Shown here piece after piece: positions 56,122 through 64,000 of a DNA stretch of 64,000 nt. The translations under genes were made by a program, and so were the position numbers. The notes beneath the pieces were generated by a model. The model did not search any database. It saw only the letters and a list, made by a program, of their open reading frames with translations, and had not been told where the DNA came from. This stretch comes from Mycolicibacterium chubuense NBB4. GTDB taxonomy: Bacteria > Actinomycetota > Actinomycetes > Mycobacteriales > Mycobacteriaceae. The first letter of the stretch is position 1; each line of letters starts with the position of its first letter. Location of the stretch: assembly GCF_000266905.1 (NCBI RefSeq), contig NC_018027.1, positions 4,526,001-4,590,000 of the forward strand, read 5' to 3'.

Positions 56122-57651
56122 ATGTCCGACCTCCCGGAAGCACACGCTCTGGCGATCGAGCGCAGCTGCGCGCTGACCGCCGTGGCCCTCAGCGGCCGGC
56201 GTCGGACCGGCGTGCGCCTGGTGACCGGCGCGCGCCGCTGCTTCGGGCTCAGCTCACGACTGGACGTGGTGCACGTCCCGTACCCGGCGCAGCCCGCCTG
56301 GTCTCCGCGAACTCTCACCTGTGGTGTGGCTCTGCAGTGTTCCCCGTCGAAGGAACGGCTCACCGGATACCGCCTCAACGAGCTCTCGACGCGCGAACTG
56401 TGCGCCCTCACCCTTATCGAGTCCGGTGTCGCGCTCGGCTGGATCGCCGACACCTGGCCCGGACTTCTGCGTGAGCTGCACCGATCACTGCCGGCACTAC
56501 GTGCTGCAGCCGCGGACATGGAAGCCGAGGAGATGCTCGACCGGGCGGTCGCCCTCGCGCGCACATCCCAGCCGCTCCCACTCGACCCGTTGCTCGGCGC
56601 GCTGCCGCGGGCCTACACCGAAGCGCAGAGCGCAGCGGACAAGCTGCGCCGCACCTTCGGACGGATGCCGTGGACGAGCACCCAGAAGCGTTTGCCCCGA
56701 CCGTATTCCGTGCCCGTCGGCGGCGACGGCGGGGTGCGCAACCCCAACCTGCCGCCGCCGAGCCGGCCCCACGACAACGACCTGGACATCACCCCCGAGC
56801 ATCGTCCCGGTATCCCGTATCCGGAATGGAACTGCTGGACACAGCGCTTCATGGCCGACCACGTCGCCGTCCTCGAGCGCGCACACGCCGGCCGCGACGC
56901 CGGTCCCGGCGCGGTTGCCGTCGACGTTCGACAATGGTTCGAGCGCAACACTCATCGGACGATGACGAACCGGCTGGAAGACGGCTCGGACCTCGACGTC
57001 GAACAGTACGTGCGCCACTTCATCGACCTCACGACAGGCGAAGGCCACGAGCCGCGCATCTTCCGCGAACTCCTGCCCGCCAGTCGCGACGTCACGACCG
57101 CGCTGCTGCTCGACGGCAGCTCGTCGCTCGGTGTGCACGGTGGACGGATCTTCCGGCTCGAACTGGCTTGCGCCGACGCCCTGTCGCGCGCCATGGCCTC
57201 GGCCCGCGAGCGGCACGGCATCTTCGTGTTCACCGGCAACACCCGCCACCGCGTCGAGGTGACGTGTCTGAAGGACTTTCCGGACCGCCGGTTCGTACCG
57301 CCCGGGAATTCGGGACTGTCCACCGGCGGCTACACCAGGCTGGGCGCCCCATTGCGGCACCTGACCAGCCGCCTGCTCGACCAGCCGTCGGAGCGCCGGT
57401 TGCTCATCGTGATCGGCGACGGCCTGATCTCCGACGAGGGATACGAGGGTCGCTACGCCTGGGCCGACGCCGCGCACGCGGTCGAAGAAGCCGACGACGC
57501 CGGCGTCTGCGTGTATTACGTGGGCGTCGGACCCGCCCGGGTCGATCCACTGCCGGAGGTGTTCGGGCCGAGGCGATCTCAACGCATCCGGCGCGTCGAA
57601 GAACTACCCCGCGTCCTCGCCCACGTCCACCGGGAGTTGGTAGCCGCATGA
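56122..57651 (+). CDS. VWA-domain protein of NorD/CbbO type (509 aa)
   Basis: The C-terminal von Willebrand A domain (about 320-500) has the metal-ion adhesion site DGSSSLG (LLLDGSSSLGVHGG), TGGYTR and IVIGDGLISDEGYEG. The N-terminal ~300 residues are NorD-like helical sequence. Partners of MoxR AAA+ ATPases, these proteins help insert or remodel metal centres (NorD in nitric oxide reductase, CbbO with Rubisco). It is coupled to the ATPase gene by a 4-nt overlap. No nor structural genes lie in the window, so the client should be one of the membrane proteins here. Confidence 0.82.
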   Translation: MSDLPEAHALAIERSCALTAVALSGRRRTGVRLVTGARRCFGLSSRLDVVHVPYPAQPAWSPRTLTCGVALQCSPSKERLTGYRLNELSTRELCALTLIESGVALGWIADTWPGLLRELHRSLPALRAAAADMEAEEMLDRAVALARTSQPLPLDPLLGALPRAYTEAQSAADKLRRTFGRMPWTSTQKRLPRPYSVPVGGDGGVRNPNLPPPSRPHDNDLDITPEHRPGIPYPEWNCWTQRFMADHVAVLERAHAGRDAGPGAVAVDVRQWFERNTHRTMTNRLEDGSDLDVEQYVRHFIDLTTGEGHEPRIFRELLPASRDVTTALLLDGSSSLGVHGGRIFRLELACADALSRAMASARERHGIFVFTGNTRHRVEVTCLKDFPDRRFVPPGNSGLSTGGYTRLGAPLRHLTSRLLDQPSERRLLIVIGDGLISDEGYEGRYAWADAAHAVEEADDAGVCVYYVGVGPARVDPLPEVFGPRRSQRIRRVEELPRVLAHVHRELVAA

Positions 57652-58457
57652 CCGGATCTTTTCAGCCGACCGATACCTATCTCGCCAACGGCAACGAAGT
57701 CCAGCTCTTCGAGCAGGCCTACCGCCGACAGCTGCCCGTGATGCTGACCGGACCCACCGGATGCGGCAAGACGCGCCTGGTCGAGCACATGGGGCTGCTA
57801 TTGGAGCGGCCCGTCGTGACCATCAGCTGCCACGACGACCTGACGTCGTCGGACCTCGTCGGCCGCTTCATCGTGACCGGCGGCGACGTGGTCTGGACGG
57901 ACGGGCCGCTCACCCGGGCCGTCAAGGCCGGAGCGCTCTGCTATCTCGACGAGGTCGTGGAGGCCCGGCACGACTCCCTGGCCGTCCTGCACTCGTTGAC
58001 CGACCACCGCCGCGCCCTCTACCTCGACCGCGCCGGCGAGGTCGTCCATGCGCCCGACACGTTCATGCTCGTCTGCTCGTACAACCCCGCCTATCGCAGC
58101 TCCCTGAAAGAACTCAAGCCGTCGTTCCGCCAACGGTTCGTCACCCTCGCCATGCACTACCTGCCGCCCGACCGGGAGGCCGAGGTGATCCTGGCGGAGG
58201 CCGACGTCGCGTTGCCGACGGCTCAGCGGCTGGTGCGGTGCGCCACCGCGATCCGCAGCGCCGACGAGGCGTTCCACTTCGAACCGCCGTCGACCCGGGT
58301 ACTGGTCACCGCTGCACAGCTGATCGCCGCAGGCGCAGGCGAATTCGAAGCCGCCCAGGCCTGCGTTCTCGCGCCGCTGTCCAGCGACGGCGCCCTCACC
58401 CACGGACTCCGCGAGGTGGCCGCCGCCACCTTCACCGACGCTGACAGCCCGACCTAG
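57648..58457 (+). CDS. MoxR/NorQ-type AAA+ ATPase (269 aa)
   Basis: It has Walker A GPTGCGKTRLVEH (about 31-43), Walker B ALCYLDEVVEARHDS, sensor VCSYNPAYRSSLKELKPSFR and a short C-terminal lid; YLANGNEVQLFEQAYRRQLP is typical of the NirQ/NorQ/CbbQ branch. Hexamers of this family drive activation of a metalloenzyme through the VWA partner encoded just upstream. ATG 57648 overlaps that gene's stop. Confidence 0.9.
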   Translation: MTGSFQPTDTYLANGNEVQLFEQAYRRQLPVMLTGPTGCGKTRLVEHMGLLLERPVVTISCHDDLTSSDLVGRFIVTGGDVVWTDGPLTRAVKAGALCYLDEVVEARHDSLAVLHSLTDHRRALYLDRAGEVVHAPDTFMLVCSYNPAYRSSLKELKPSFRQRFVTLAMHYLPPDREAEVILAEADVALPTAQRLVRCATAIRSADEAFHFEPPSTRVLVTAAQLIAAGAGEFEAAQACVLAPLSSDGALTHGLREVAAATFTDADSPT

Positions 58458-58473
58458 GAAGGAGTCACCCCGC

Positions 58474-58602
58474 GTGGACCAGAAGGAGAAGAACCGCAAG
58501 AAGGCGTTGATCGTCCTGCAGATCGTCATCTACGGCTATCTGCTGGCGATGTTCGGAATCCAGCTCTACATGTCGTTCGCCCGCGGCTGGTGGGATCTGT
58601 GA
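58474..58602 (+). CDS. Very small single-helix membrane protein (42 aa)
   Basis: GTG 58474 has aaggag 10 nt upstream. The product has a charged N-terminus ([10 protein letters not shown]), a single hydrophobic helix ([20 protein letters not shown]) and a SFARGWWDL end. Its stop overlaps the GTG of copy B, so it is translationally coupled. It is not similar to the 34-aa protein except in size and single-helix layout. Confidence 0.7.
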   Translation: MDQKEKNRKKALIVLQIVIYGYLLAMFGIQLYMSFARGWWDL

Positions 58603-59285
58603 CCCTGCCGCAGACCGCGGTCGCACTCGAGGGACACCACGAGGAGTCTCGACTCGCACAGCGCCGCGCCGACAAGTGGATGATCGTCGGCGCCGCCTTG
58701 ATGGGCATGTGGGCACCGGGACTCATCGGCTTCCCCGTGTTCATGCGCGGGGTGTGGCTGCAGCGGCAGGCGCTGCGGGCCGGGCTGTCGGTGCGTCCGA
58801 TGATCGTCACCCTCATCGGATACCTGGTGCTGATCGACGGAATGCTCAACAGCCTCGGCTGGGCGCTCGACCTGGTCGCCAACCACACCCTGATCAACCG
58901 GGTGCTGATGATCGGCTGGGGCAACATGTTCGACGCCGGATACTTCTGGCACTACAACGAACTGTGGATCGGTGGCTCCGCCGGGCCCGGCGAGAAGGCC
59001 TACGTCGCCGGCCTCATCTTCACCGTGTTCTCGATGCGGGTCGCCGCAGCGATCGGCTTCCTGCAGATGAGGCGCTGGGGACACCAGTGGATGATCGTCA
59101 CCTGCTGGATGGGCGTCGTGATCTGGTCTGCCTATGTGTTCAACATGACGATGTTCGCCGACGTGCGTTACGCCGGCGTCGTGTTCCCGGTCATCGGATG
59201 GTGGCTCTACGACATCTTCTACATCACCCCCTTCCTCGCCATTCCTTACCTGCACACCGTCAACCGCGAGATCTTCACCGACTGA
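58599..59285 (+). CDS. Six-helix membrane protein of unknown family, copy B (228 aa)
   Basis: This is the paralogue of copy A, with [66 protein letters not shown] and VNREIF. The second half is the more strongly kept (99 of about 118 positions), with changes mostly conservative. Two copies in one operon could form a heterodimeric membrane core. GTG 58599 overlaps the small-protein stop; GTG 58590 is an alternative. The ends of both copies give the same IPYLHxVNREIFxD tail. Confidence 0.75.
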   Translation: MTLPQTAVALEGHHEESRLAQRRADKWMIVGAALMGMWAPGLIGFPVFMRGVWLQRQALRAGLSVRPMIVTLIGYLVLIDGMLNSLGWALDLVANHTLINRVLMIGWGNMFDAGYFWHYNELWIGGSAGPGEKAYVAGLIFTVFSMRVAAAIGFLQMRRWGHQWMIVTCWMGVVIWSAYVFNMTMFADVRYAGVVFPVIGWWLYDIFYITPFLAIPYLHTVNREIFTD

Positions 59286-59308
59286 ACGACTTCCGAGGAG
59301 CAACGGAC

Positions 59309-59722
59309 GTGACCACCGCTGAAACCAAGCCCGAAGAACTTCCCCCGGGGACCACCCCCTACTACGCGCGCATGCACACATTGATCAAACGCGGCGTGCT
59401 GGTGTGCCTGGTCGCGCTCGTCATCGAAGGTGCGTTCACGCTGCCGTTCATGGCGATCTACTACGGCTACCCCACGCTGAGCCTCACCCAGATCTGCAGC
59501 GAGTTGCTCAAGGTCCGATACTCCGACGACACGCTGGAATGCAAGGTGCCCTACCCGGCGTTCGGACCGCCCGAAGGCGCCGAGGGCAAGGACACCGCCC
59601 AGGACCAGTGGGGCATCCAGCCCGTGCCGAAGTACCACCGGCTCGGCTTCCGCGAACTGGTTCGCATCCACGACGAACGCATTGCACGCCAAGCCCACCA
59701 CGCTGCCGATCAGCGGCCGTGA
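59309..59722 (+). CDS. One-helix membrane protein of unknown function (137 aa)
   Basis: GTG 59309 has gaggag 8 nt upstream. A cytosolic N-terminus ([15 protein letters not shown]), one membrane helix ([19 protein letters not shown]) and an outside or periplasmic domain of about 90 residues with two Cys ([21 protein letters not shown]), which may form a disulphide, are visible. No family is recognised. Its stop overlaps the P450 GTG. It may be an accessory subunit of the complex with copies A and B. Confidence 0.65.
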   Translation: MTTAETKPEELPPGTTPYYARMHTLIKRGVLVCLVALVIEGAFTLPFMAIYYGYPTLSLTQICSELLKVRYSDDTLECKVPYPAFGPPEGAEGKDTAQDQWGIQPVPKYHRLGFRELVRIHDERIARQAHHAADQRP

Positions 59723-60945
59723 CCGTGCCGGAATCCGTCGAAACGCATGCGCGGAACTGGGATCTGCGCCACGAGGACTTCAACGACCCGGACCTTCTCT
59801 ACGACGTCTACGCCGAGATGCGGCAATCCTGTCCGATCGCGCACACCGACCGGCCGTTCCTCGCCGACACACCCGACGGCGCATGGGTGGCAACGCGTTA
59901 CGCCGACTGCTACCGCATCGCCCAGGACTGGCAGCACTTCTCCAACAACCCGATACCGGACACCGTCGAGCACGTCGCCGGCGATCTCGTCGTCATGATG
60001 GACCCGCCGCGTCAGCAGAAGCTCCGCAAGGTGCTCAACCCGTACTTCTCGCCGGCGCGGATGAAGGCGCTGCGACCGCAGATCGCGGCCGAAACCGACC
60101 TTTTGATCGACGAGTTCATCGAAAGCGGTTCCGGTGATCTCGCGCAGGTGGCGTGGCGGCAGCCCGGCATCGTCCTGTTCCGATACGTGCTCGGCATGCC
60201 GACCGATGACGTGTCCGTGTGCTTCGACCTGACCGACACCGCGCTCAACGGTGCCACGGAACAGGCGCGCATGACGGCGTGGGGTGAGCTCTACGCGCAC
60301 CTCCACGACACCGTGGCCGCCCGCGCCGGCCGGGCTCCGCGCGACGACATGATCGACGTGCTGCTCAACGCGCGCATCGACGGGGAGAAGTTGCCGTTCA
60401 CCGACGTGGTGTCCAATGCGATGCTGCTCGTCCAGGCCGGACTCGAAACCACGGCCAGTGCAATGTCTTTCGCGTTCCACCACCTGGCGACCCACCCGGC
60501 GGACCGAGACCGGCTCACCGCCGAGCCCGAACTGCTGCCCCGCGCCGTGGAGGAGTTGATCCGCTACGCAGGCTCGATACACGGTCTGCACAGGACGGTG
60601 ATCGAGGACGTCGAACTGAGCGGTCACACCTTCCGCCCCGGTGAGACCGTCGTGGTGAACTTCGCCTCCGCCAACCGCGACGAGAACGTGTTCCCCGACG
60701 CCGACCGCTGCATCCTCGACCGCCGCGAGAACCGCCATCTCGGATTCGGTGCAGGCGTACACAGATGCCTCGGCTCCAACCTCGCGCGGCTGGAGTTCCA
60801 GGTCGCGGTGGAGCGGGTCCTCACCCGCATCCCGGACTACACGCTCGCCCCCGGCCGGCCGGCGACGTTCCACGGCAACTCCATCACCAGGGGATACCGG
60901 GCGATCCCGGTCGTGTTCACGCCCGGCCCGACGAGCGGTGCATGA
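59719..60945 (+). CDS. Cytochrome P450 (408 aa)
   Basis: A soluble class I P450 with I-helix [14 protein letters not shown] (Glu in place of the usual Asp), ExxR in EELIRYAG, and the haem loop [17 protein letters not shown] with the ligand Cys. GTG 59719 lies in the stop of the preceding gene. No ferredoxin or reductase is encoded next to it. Membership in the operon suggests that it acts on the same substrate as the membrane complex, or that its product is the TetR ligand. Confidence 0.92.
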   Translation: MTVPESVETHARNWDLRHEDFNDPDLLYDVYAEMRQSCPIAHTDRPFLADTPDGAWVATRYADCYRIAQDWQHFSNNPIPDTVEHVAGDLVVMMDPPRQQKLRKVLNPYFSPARMKALRPQIAAETDLLIDEFIESGSGDLAQVAWRQPGIVLFRYVLGMPTDDVSVCFDLTDTALNGATEQARMTAWGELYAHLHDTVAARAGRAPRDDMIDVLLNARIDGEKLPFTDVVSNAMLLVQAGLETTASAMSFAFHHLATHPADRDRLTAEPELLPRAVEELIRYAGSIHGLHRTVIEDVELSGHTFRPGETVVVNFASANRDENVFPDADRCILDRRENRHLGFGAGVHRCLGSNLARLEFQVAVERVLTRIPDYTLAPGRPATFHGNSITRGYRAIPVVFTPGPTSGA

Positions 60946-60989
60946 TCGTGGGGGGACCACACATGCACTGAGACGGAAGGGGCAGGCGG

Positions 60990-61658
60990 ATGCGCGTCGT
61001 CATCGCGGGCGGACACGGCAAGATCGCACTGATCACCGAGCGGCTGCTGGCCGAACGGGGCGACTCGGTCGCGGGGTTCGTCCGCAACCCCGACCACGCC
61101 CGCGATCTGCAGGCCGCAGGCGCCGAGGCGCTGGTGGTCGACCTGGAGAAGGCCACCGTCGACGAGGTGGCGTCCCACCTGCAGGGCGCAGATGCCGTGC
61201 TGTTCGCCGCCGGCGCGGGCCCGGGTAGCGGGGCGGCGCGCAAGGAGACCGTCGATCGCGACGGCGCGATCCTGCTGGCCGACGCCGCGGAAGCCGCCGG
61301 CGTAGGGCGGTACGTGATGATCTCGTCGATGGGCGCCGACGCGGATGTCTCGGACACCTCCGACGACGCGGCCGACGAGGTGTTCGTCGCCTATCTGCGC
61401 GCGAAGGGCGCCGCCGACGACGACATCCGCTCGCGAGCAGGGCTTTCGGCCACCATCGTGCGGCCGGGCCGGCTCACCGACGACCCCCCGACCGGCCGGG
61501 TGACGATCGCGGCCGGCACGGGCCGCGGCAGCATTCCGCGCGCGGACGTCGCCGCGGTCGTCCTCGCGGTGCTCGACGCTCCGCAGACCGCGGGGCAGAC
61601 CTTCGAACTCATCGGCGGCGACACGGAGATCACCGACGCAGTGGCCTCGCTGCCCTGA
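60990..61658 (+). CDS. NAD(P)-binding SDR-like (atypical, NmrA/YwnB-type) protein (222 aa)
   Basis: Its start MRVVIAGGHGKIALITERLL carries the GxxGxxA/G cofactor loop of atypical SDRs. RYVMISSMGAD and FVAYLRAKGAADDDIR hold Ser and a Tyr-x-x-x-Lys, and ATIVRPGRLTDDPPTG follows. Such proteins reduce flavins or quinones, or act as sensors. It comes 44 nt after the P450 gene and is the last gene of the operon. Confidence 0.85.
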   Translation: MRVVIAGGHGKIALITERLLAERGDSVAGFVRNPDHARDLQAAGAEALVVDLEKATVDEVASHLQGADAVLFAAGAGPGSGAARKETVDRDGAILLADAAEAAGVGRYVMISSMGADADVSDTSDDAADEVFVAYLRAKGAADDDIRSRAGLSATIVRPGRLTDDPPTGRVTIAAGTGRGSIPRADVAAVVLAVLDAPQTAGQTFELIGGDTEITDAVASLP

Positions 61659-61673
61659 CCGGGAGGAGCCCCG

Positions 61674-62111
61674 TCACGAAGGCGCGAACACCGCCTTGAA
61701 GCGGTTCAGCGACTCCTGGATGTCGCCCTTCAGCGCGCCGGCCACGACCATCCCGATCGGCCCGAACAACGCGGGGCCGCCCAGGTGCACATCGAAGGTC
61801 ACCGTCGAGCCGAGTTCTGAGGGCTTGACCTTGCCGATCAGCTTGACCTTCACGCCGCCCTTGCCGTCACCGTTGAGCGTCATCGCCTCCGGCGGCTTGT
61901 AGTGCACCACCGTCCAGCTCACCCGGTTGGGCATGCCCTTGACCTCGACGATCGAGTCCAGGGTCGTGCCCTTCTCGATGGTGTCGGGCAGTTTGGACCG
62001 CCACACGCGGTGAATCGACAGCCATTCCTTGTACCGAGACAGGTCAGACGCGCTCTCCCATGCCCTTTCCGGGGGCAACGGCACGTCGACCGACACCGAC
62101 AACTTGGCCAT
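61674..62111 (-). CDS. SRPBCC protein, Rv0910-like toxin family (145 aa)
   Basis: A START/SRPBCC fold: MAKLSVSVDVPLPPERAWES, WLSIHRVWRSKLPDTIEKGT, VSWTVVHYKPPEAMTLNG and LGGPALFGPIGMVVAGALKG. It matches M. tuberculosis Rv0910, annotated as the toxin of the Rv0909-Rv0910 pair. It follows the Rv0909-like gene after 4 nt. A toxic action is known only from annotation of the relatives and cannot be read from sequence; the fold is a ligand-binding one. Confidence 0.85.
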   Translation of the reverse strand: MAKLSVSVDVPLPPERAWESASDLSRYKEWLSIHRVWRSKLPDTIEKGTTLDSIVEVKGMPNRVSWTVVHYKPPEAMTLNGDGKGGVKVKLIGKVKPSELGSTVTFDVHLGGPALFGPIGMVVAGALKGDIQESLNRFKAVFAPS

Positions 62112-62115
62112 CGGT

Positions 62116-62358
62116 TTACGACGTGGGCGGAGCAGCCGGGGGCTGTTGCTGCGGCGGCACCGGCGGCTGTGCGGGCGGGTTGGCGGCGTTCGCATTGTCG
62201 GCGACGGCCTTCTTCGCGGCGTCCTGCACCTTGTCGACCGTCGATGCGTACTTGCCCTGGGTCTTCTTGTCGACGACGTCGCCCGCCTTGTCGATCACCG
62301 TGTCCACTTTGTCGGCGTTCTTGGAGAGCAAATCTTTGGCCTTGTCCAAAAATCCCAT
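62116..62358 (-). CDS. Rv0909-like antitoxin, DUF-type small helical protein (80 aa)
   Basis: It reads MGFLDKAKDLLSKNADKVDT and KTQGKYASTVDKVQDAAKKA, an amphipathic helical protein of the Rv0909 type. A Pro/Gln-rich tail of about 22 residues (PPAQPPVPPQQQPPAAPP) is added beyond the Rv0909 core as I know it. It lies between the ctpE and Rv0910-like genes, as in M. tuberculosis. Confidence 0.85.
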   Translation of the reverse strand: MGFLDKAKDLLSKNADKVDTVIDKAGDVVDKKTQGKYASTVDKVQDAAKKAVADNANAANPPAQPPVPPQQQPPAAPPTS

Positions 62359-62368
62359 GCGCTCAACC

Positions 62369-64000
62369 CTACCGCTCGCGCTCCCGCCACAGTCGTCGAC
62401 GTTCTCCCAGCACAGCGCCCTGTGCCCACCAGATCACCTCGACGACGCCGGCCCCGAGCAGCCCGAGGCCGAGCGCCATCGAACTCAGTTCGAGATTGGA
62501 CGGGTCCAGCAGGAACAGTTTCCGCAGCGGGGGGAGGCTGAAGATCACCACGTAGGCCAGCGCAGACACCGCGACCAGAGCGACGCGCCACCACTGGTAC
62601 GGACGCGCCACCACGGCGAGTACCCAGATCGCCGAGATCAGCAGCGTGATCAGCGCCGCGGTGGACGCCTGGGTCTGTTCGGCCGCACCGGCCCCGCGCC
62701 CCGGGTAGGCCAGCAGGTAGGAGGCGAAGGTCGCGAGCCCGACGGCAAGCCCCGACGGCAGCGCCGACGTCATCACCCGGCGGACGAAGCCGGAATGGGC
62801 GCGTTCCTTGTTGGGTGCCAGCGACAGGATGAACGCCGGTATGCCGATGGTGAACCAGGCTGCGATCGTGACGTGGATGGGCTGGAACGGGAAGGGCAAC
62901 GGATCGGTGTCGAAGATCTTGGCCGACAGGCCGGCCACTCCGACCAGCACGGCGAGCAGCACCGAGTAGACCGTCTTGGTCAGGAACAGGTTGGAGACGC
63001 GTTCGATGTTGCCGATCACCCGCCGTCCCTCCCCCACCACGTAGGGAAGGGTCGCGAACCTGTTGTCGAGCAGCACGATCTGTGCCACGGCGCGGGAGGC
63101 CGAGCTTCCCGAGCCCATGGCGACCCCGATGTCGGCGTCCTTGAGCGCCAGTACGTCGTTGACACCGTCACCGGTCATCGCGACGGTGTGCCCGCGCGAC
63201 TGCAGCGCGTGGACCATCGCGCGCTTCTGGTCGGGGCGGACCCGTCCGAAGGTCGTGCAATGCTCCAGCGTGTCGGCGAGAGCGTCGGTTCGATCGGGCA
63301 GGTGACGTGCGTCCATCGTCTCGCCGTCGAGACCCAGCGACCCCGCGACCGCCCCGACCGACACCGCGTTGTCGCCCGAGATCACCTTGACGGCGACCTT
63401 CTGCGCGGCGAAGTAGTCCAGGGTGTCGCGGGCGTCGGGCCGCACCCGCTGCTCGAGTACCACCAGCGCGACCGGCGTGACGGTGCCGGGTGCATCGGGG
63501 TGGTCGACCGGCAGATCGGAGGACCCGAGCAGCAGCACGCGGAGGCCCTGCGCACCGATTCGCTCGGCTTCCTCGGCGGCAGGCGACTCCGCGTCGAGCA
63601 GCACGTCGGGCGCTCCGATCACCCAGTTGCCGTGGTCGCCGTACGAGGTGCCGCTCCATTTGGTGGCCGACTTGAACGGCGCGGTGGCGCTGGCCTGCCA
63701 CCCCGGGGGCATCTTGTACGCCTCCGCGATGGCCGCCATGCTGGCATTGGGATGCGGGTCGTCGGCGGCCAACTGCGCCAACACGTTTCCGACGTCGGCG
63801 GCGGTGAGCGGCTTGAGTTCCGCGACGCGCATACCGTTCTCGGTGAGCGTTCCGGTCTTGTCGGCGCACACCACGTCGACCCGGGCCAGCCCCTCGATCG
63901 CGGGCAGCTCGTTGACCAGGCACTGCCGCCGGCCGAGACGGATCACCCCGACCGCGAACGCGATGGAGGTCATCAGCACCAGACCCTCGGGCACCATCGG
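62369..64000 (-). CDS. ctpE: P-type ATPase CtpE-like, C-terminal part (truncated by the window edge)
   Basis: The frame is open to the right edge. It has the phosphorylation motif [32 protein letters not shown] (hinge), a run of C-terminal membrane helices and [19 protein letters not shown]. The order with the two small genes downstream is that of M. tuberculosis Rv0908 (ctpE, a calcium-linked P-type ATPase) - Rv0909 - Rv0910. The first membrane helices and actuator domain lie outside. The following gene begins 10 nt after its stop. Confidence 0.88.
   Translation of the reverse strand, partial: PMVPEGLVLMTSIAFAVGVIRLGRRQCLVNELPAIEGLARVDVVCADKTGTLTENGMRVAELKPLTAADVGNVLAQLAADDPHPNASMAAIAEAYKMPPGWQASATAPFKSATKWSGTSYGDHGNWVIGAPDVLLDAESPAAEEAERIGAQGLRVLLLGSSDLPVDHPDAPGTVTPVALVVLEQRVRPDARDTLDYFAAQKVAVKVISGDNAVSVGAVAGSLGLDGETMDARHLPDRTDALADTLEHCTTFGRVRPDQKRAMVHALQSRGHTVAMTGDGVNDVLALKDADIGVAMGSGSSASRAVAQIVLLDNRFATLPYVVGEGRRVIGNIERVSNLFLTKTVYSVLLAVLVGVAGLSAKIFDTDPLPFPFQPIHVTIAAWFTIGIPAFILSLAPNKERAHSGFVRRVMTSALPSGLAVGLATFASYLLAYPGRGAGAAEQTQASTAALITLLISAIWVLAVVARPYQWWRVALVAVSALAYVVIFSLPPLRKLFLLDPSNLELSSMALGLGLLGAGVVEVIWWAQGAVLGERRRLWRERER

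Noticed and set aside
54625..61658. Nitric oxide reductase (nor) operon
   Set aside because: NorQ/NorD-like genes are present, but no NorB/NorC haem-copper subunits or their His ligands are found; the six-helix proteins are too small and unlike NorB.

Overview
The window is high-GC actinobacterial DNA that reads as a non-tuberculous, probably environmental Mycobacterium/Mycolicibacterium. The evidence is two mycolic-acid cyclopropane-synthase-type methyltransferases, a glycine-rich PGRS-type repeat protein, and a right edge that keeps the M. tuberculosis order ctpE - Rv0909-like antitoxin - Rv0910-like toxin. No rRNA, tRNA or CRISPR array was recognised.

Left edge (1-6.5 kb): mobile and accessory DNA. 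The end of an IS21-family element is followed by an IS3-family element with matching inverted repeats and a 3-bp target duplication (aac). The IS3 element was itself split by an IS110-family element (1372-2900) with an intact transposase and a structured 5' non-coding segment where a bridge RNA would be expected. A lower-GC island follows with three same-strand genes of unknown function (3913-5809).

6.5-18 kb: core-like genes. These are small secreted proteins, a signal-peptide PGRS protein, a GAF-ANTAR regulator, a thiolase / carotenoid-oxygenase / double-HxlR operon, a CIRCE-controlled Hsp20, a GNAT acetyltransferase, a DUF985 cupin, and two mycolic-acid methyltransferase paralogues, the second with altered active-site residues.

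18-37.8 kb: a large catabolic locus. A minus-strand, tightly coupled operon (31.6 to 18.0 kb) encodes an SDR, a Rieske oxygenase, a Baeyer-Villiger-type monooxygenase, another SDR, a CaiB/BaiF CoA-transferase, four acyl-CoA dehydrogenases arranged as two long/short pairs, a ThDP enzyme and an aldehyde dehydrogenase. Divergent to it lie a beta-propeller lactonase-like gene, a GntR/UTRA regulator, two acyl-CoA ligases and an SDR. A palindrome between the divergent units is the likely operator. The set fits oxidation, ring opening, CoA activation and beta-oxidation of an unidentified, probably cyclic, substrate.

37.8-54.6 kb: secreted proteins, an esterase, an asparagine synthetase, then a biosynthetic locus (51.9 to 42.8 kb) of a flavin-dependent halogenase-like enzyme, a single-module KS-AT-DH-KR-ACP polyketide synthase and an ABC-2 exporter. 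A cation/proton antiporter and a DapB-like oxidoreductase follow.

54.6-61.7 kb: the most novel-looking unit. It is a ten-gene operon with two ~75% identical six-helix membrane proteins, two tiny single-helix proteins, a one-helix protein, a MoxR/NorQ-type AAA+ ATPase with a NorD-type VWA partner, a TetR regulator, a cytochrome P450 and an SDR. It starts from an apparently leaderless promoter whose -10 element lies inside a perfect palindrome. The window closes with the toxin/antitoxin-annotated pair and the partial ctpE.
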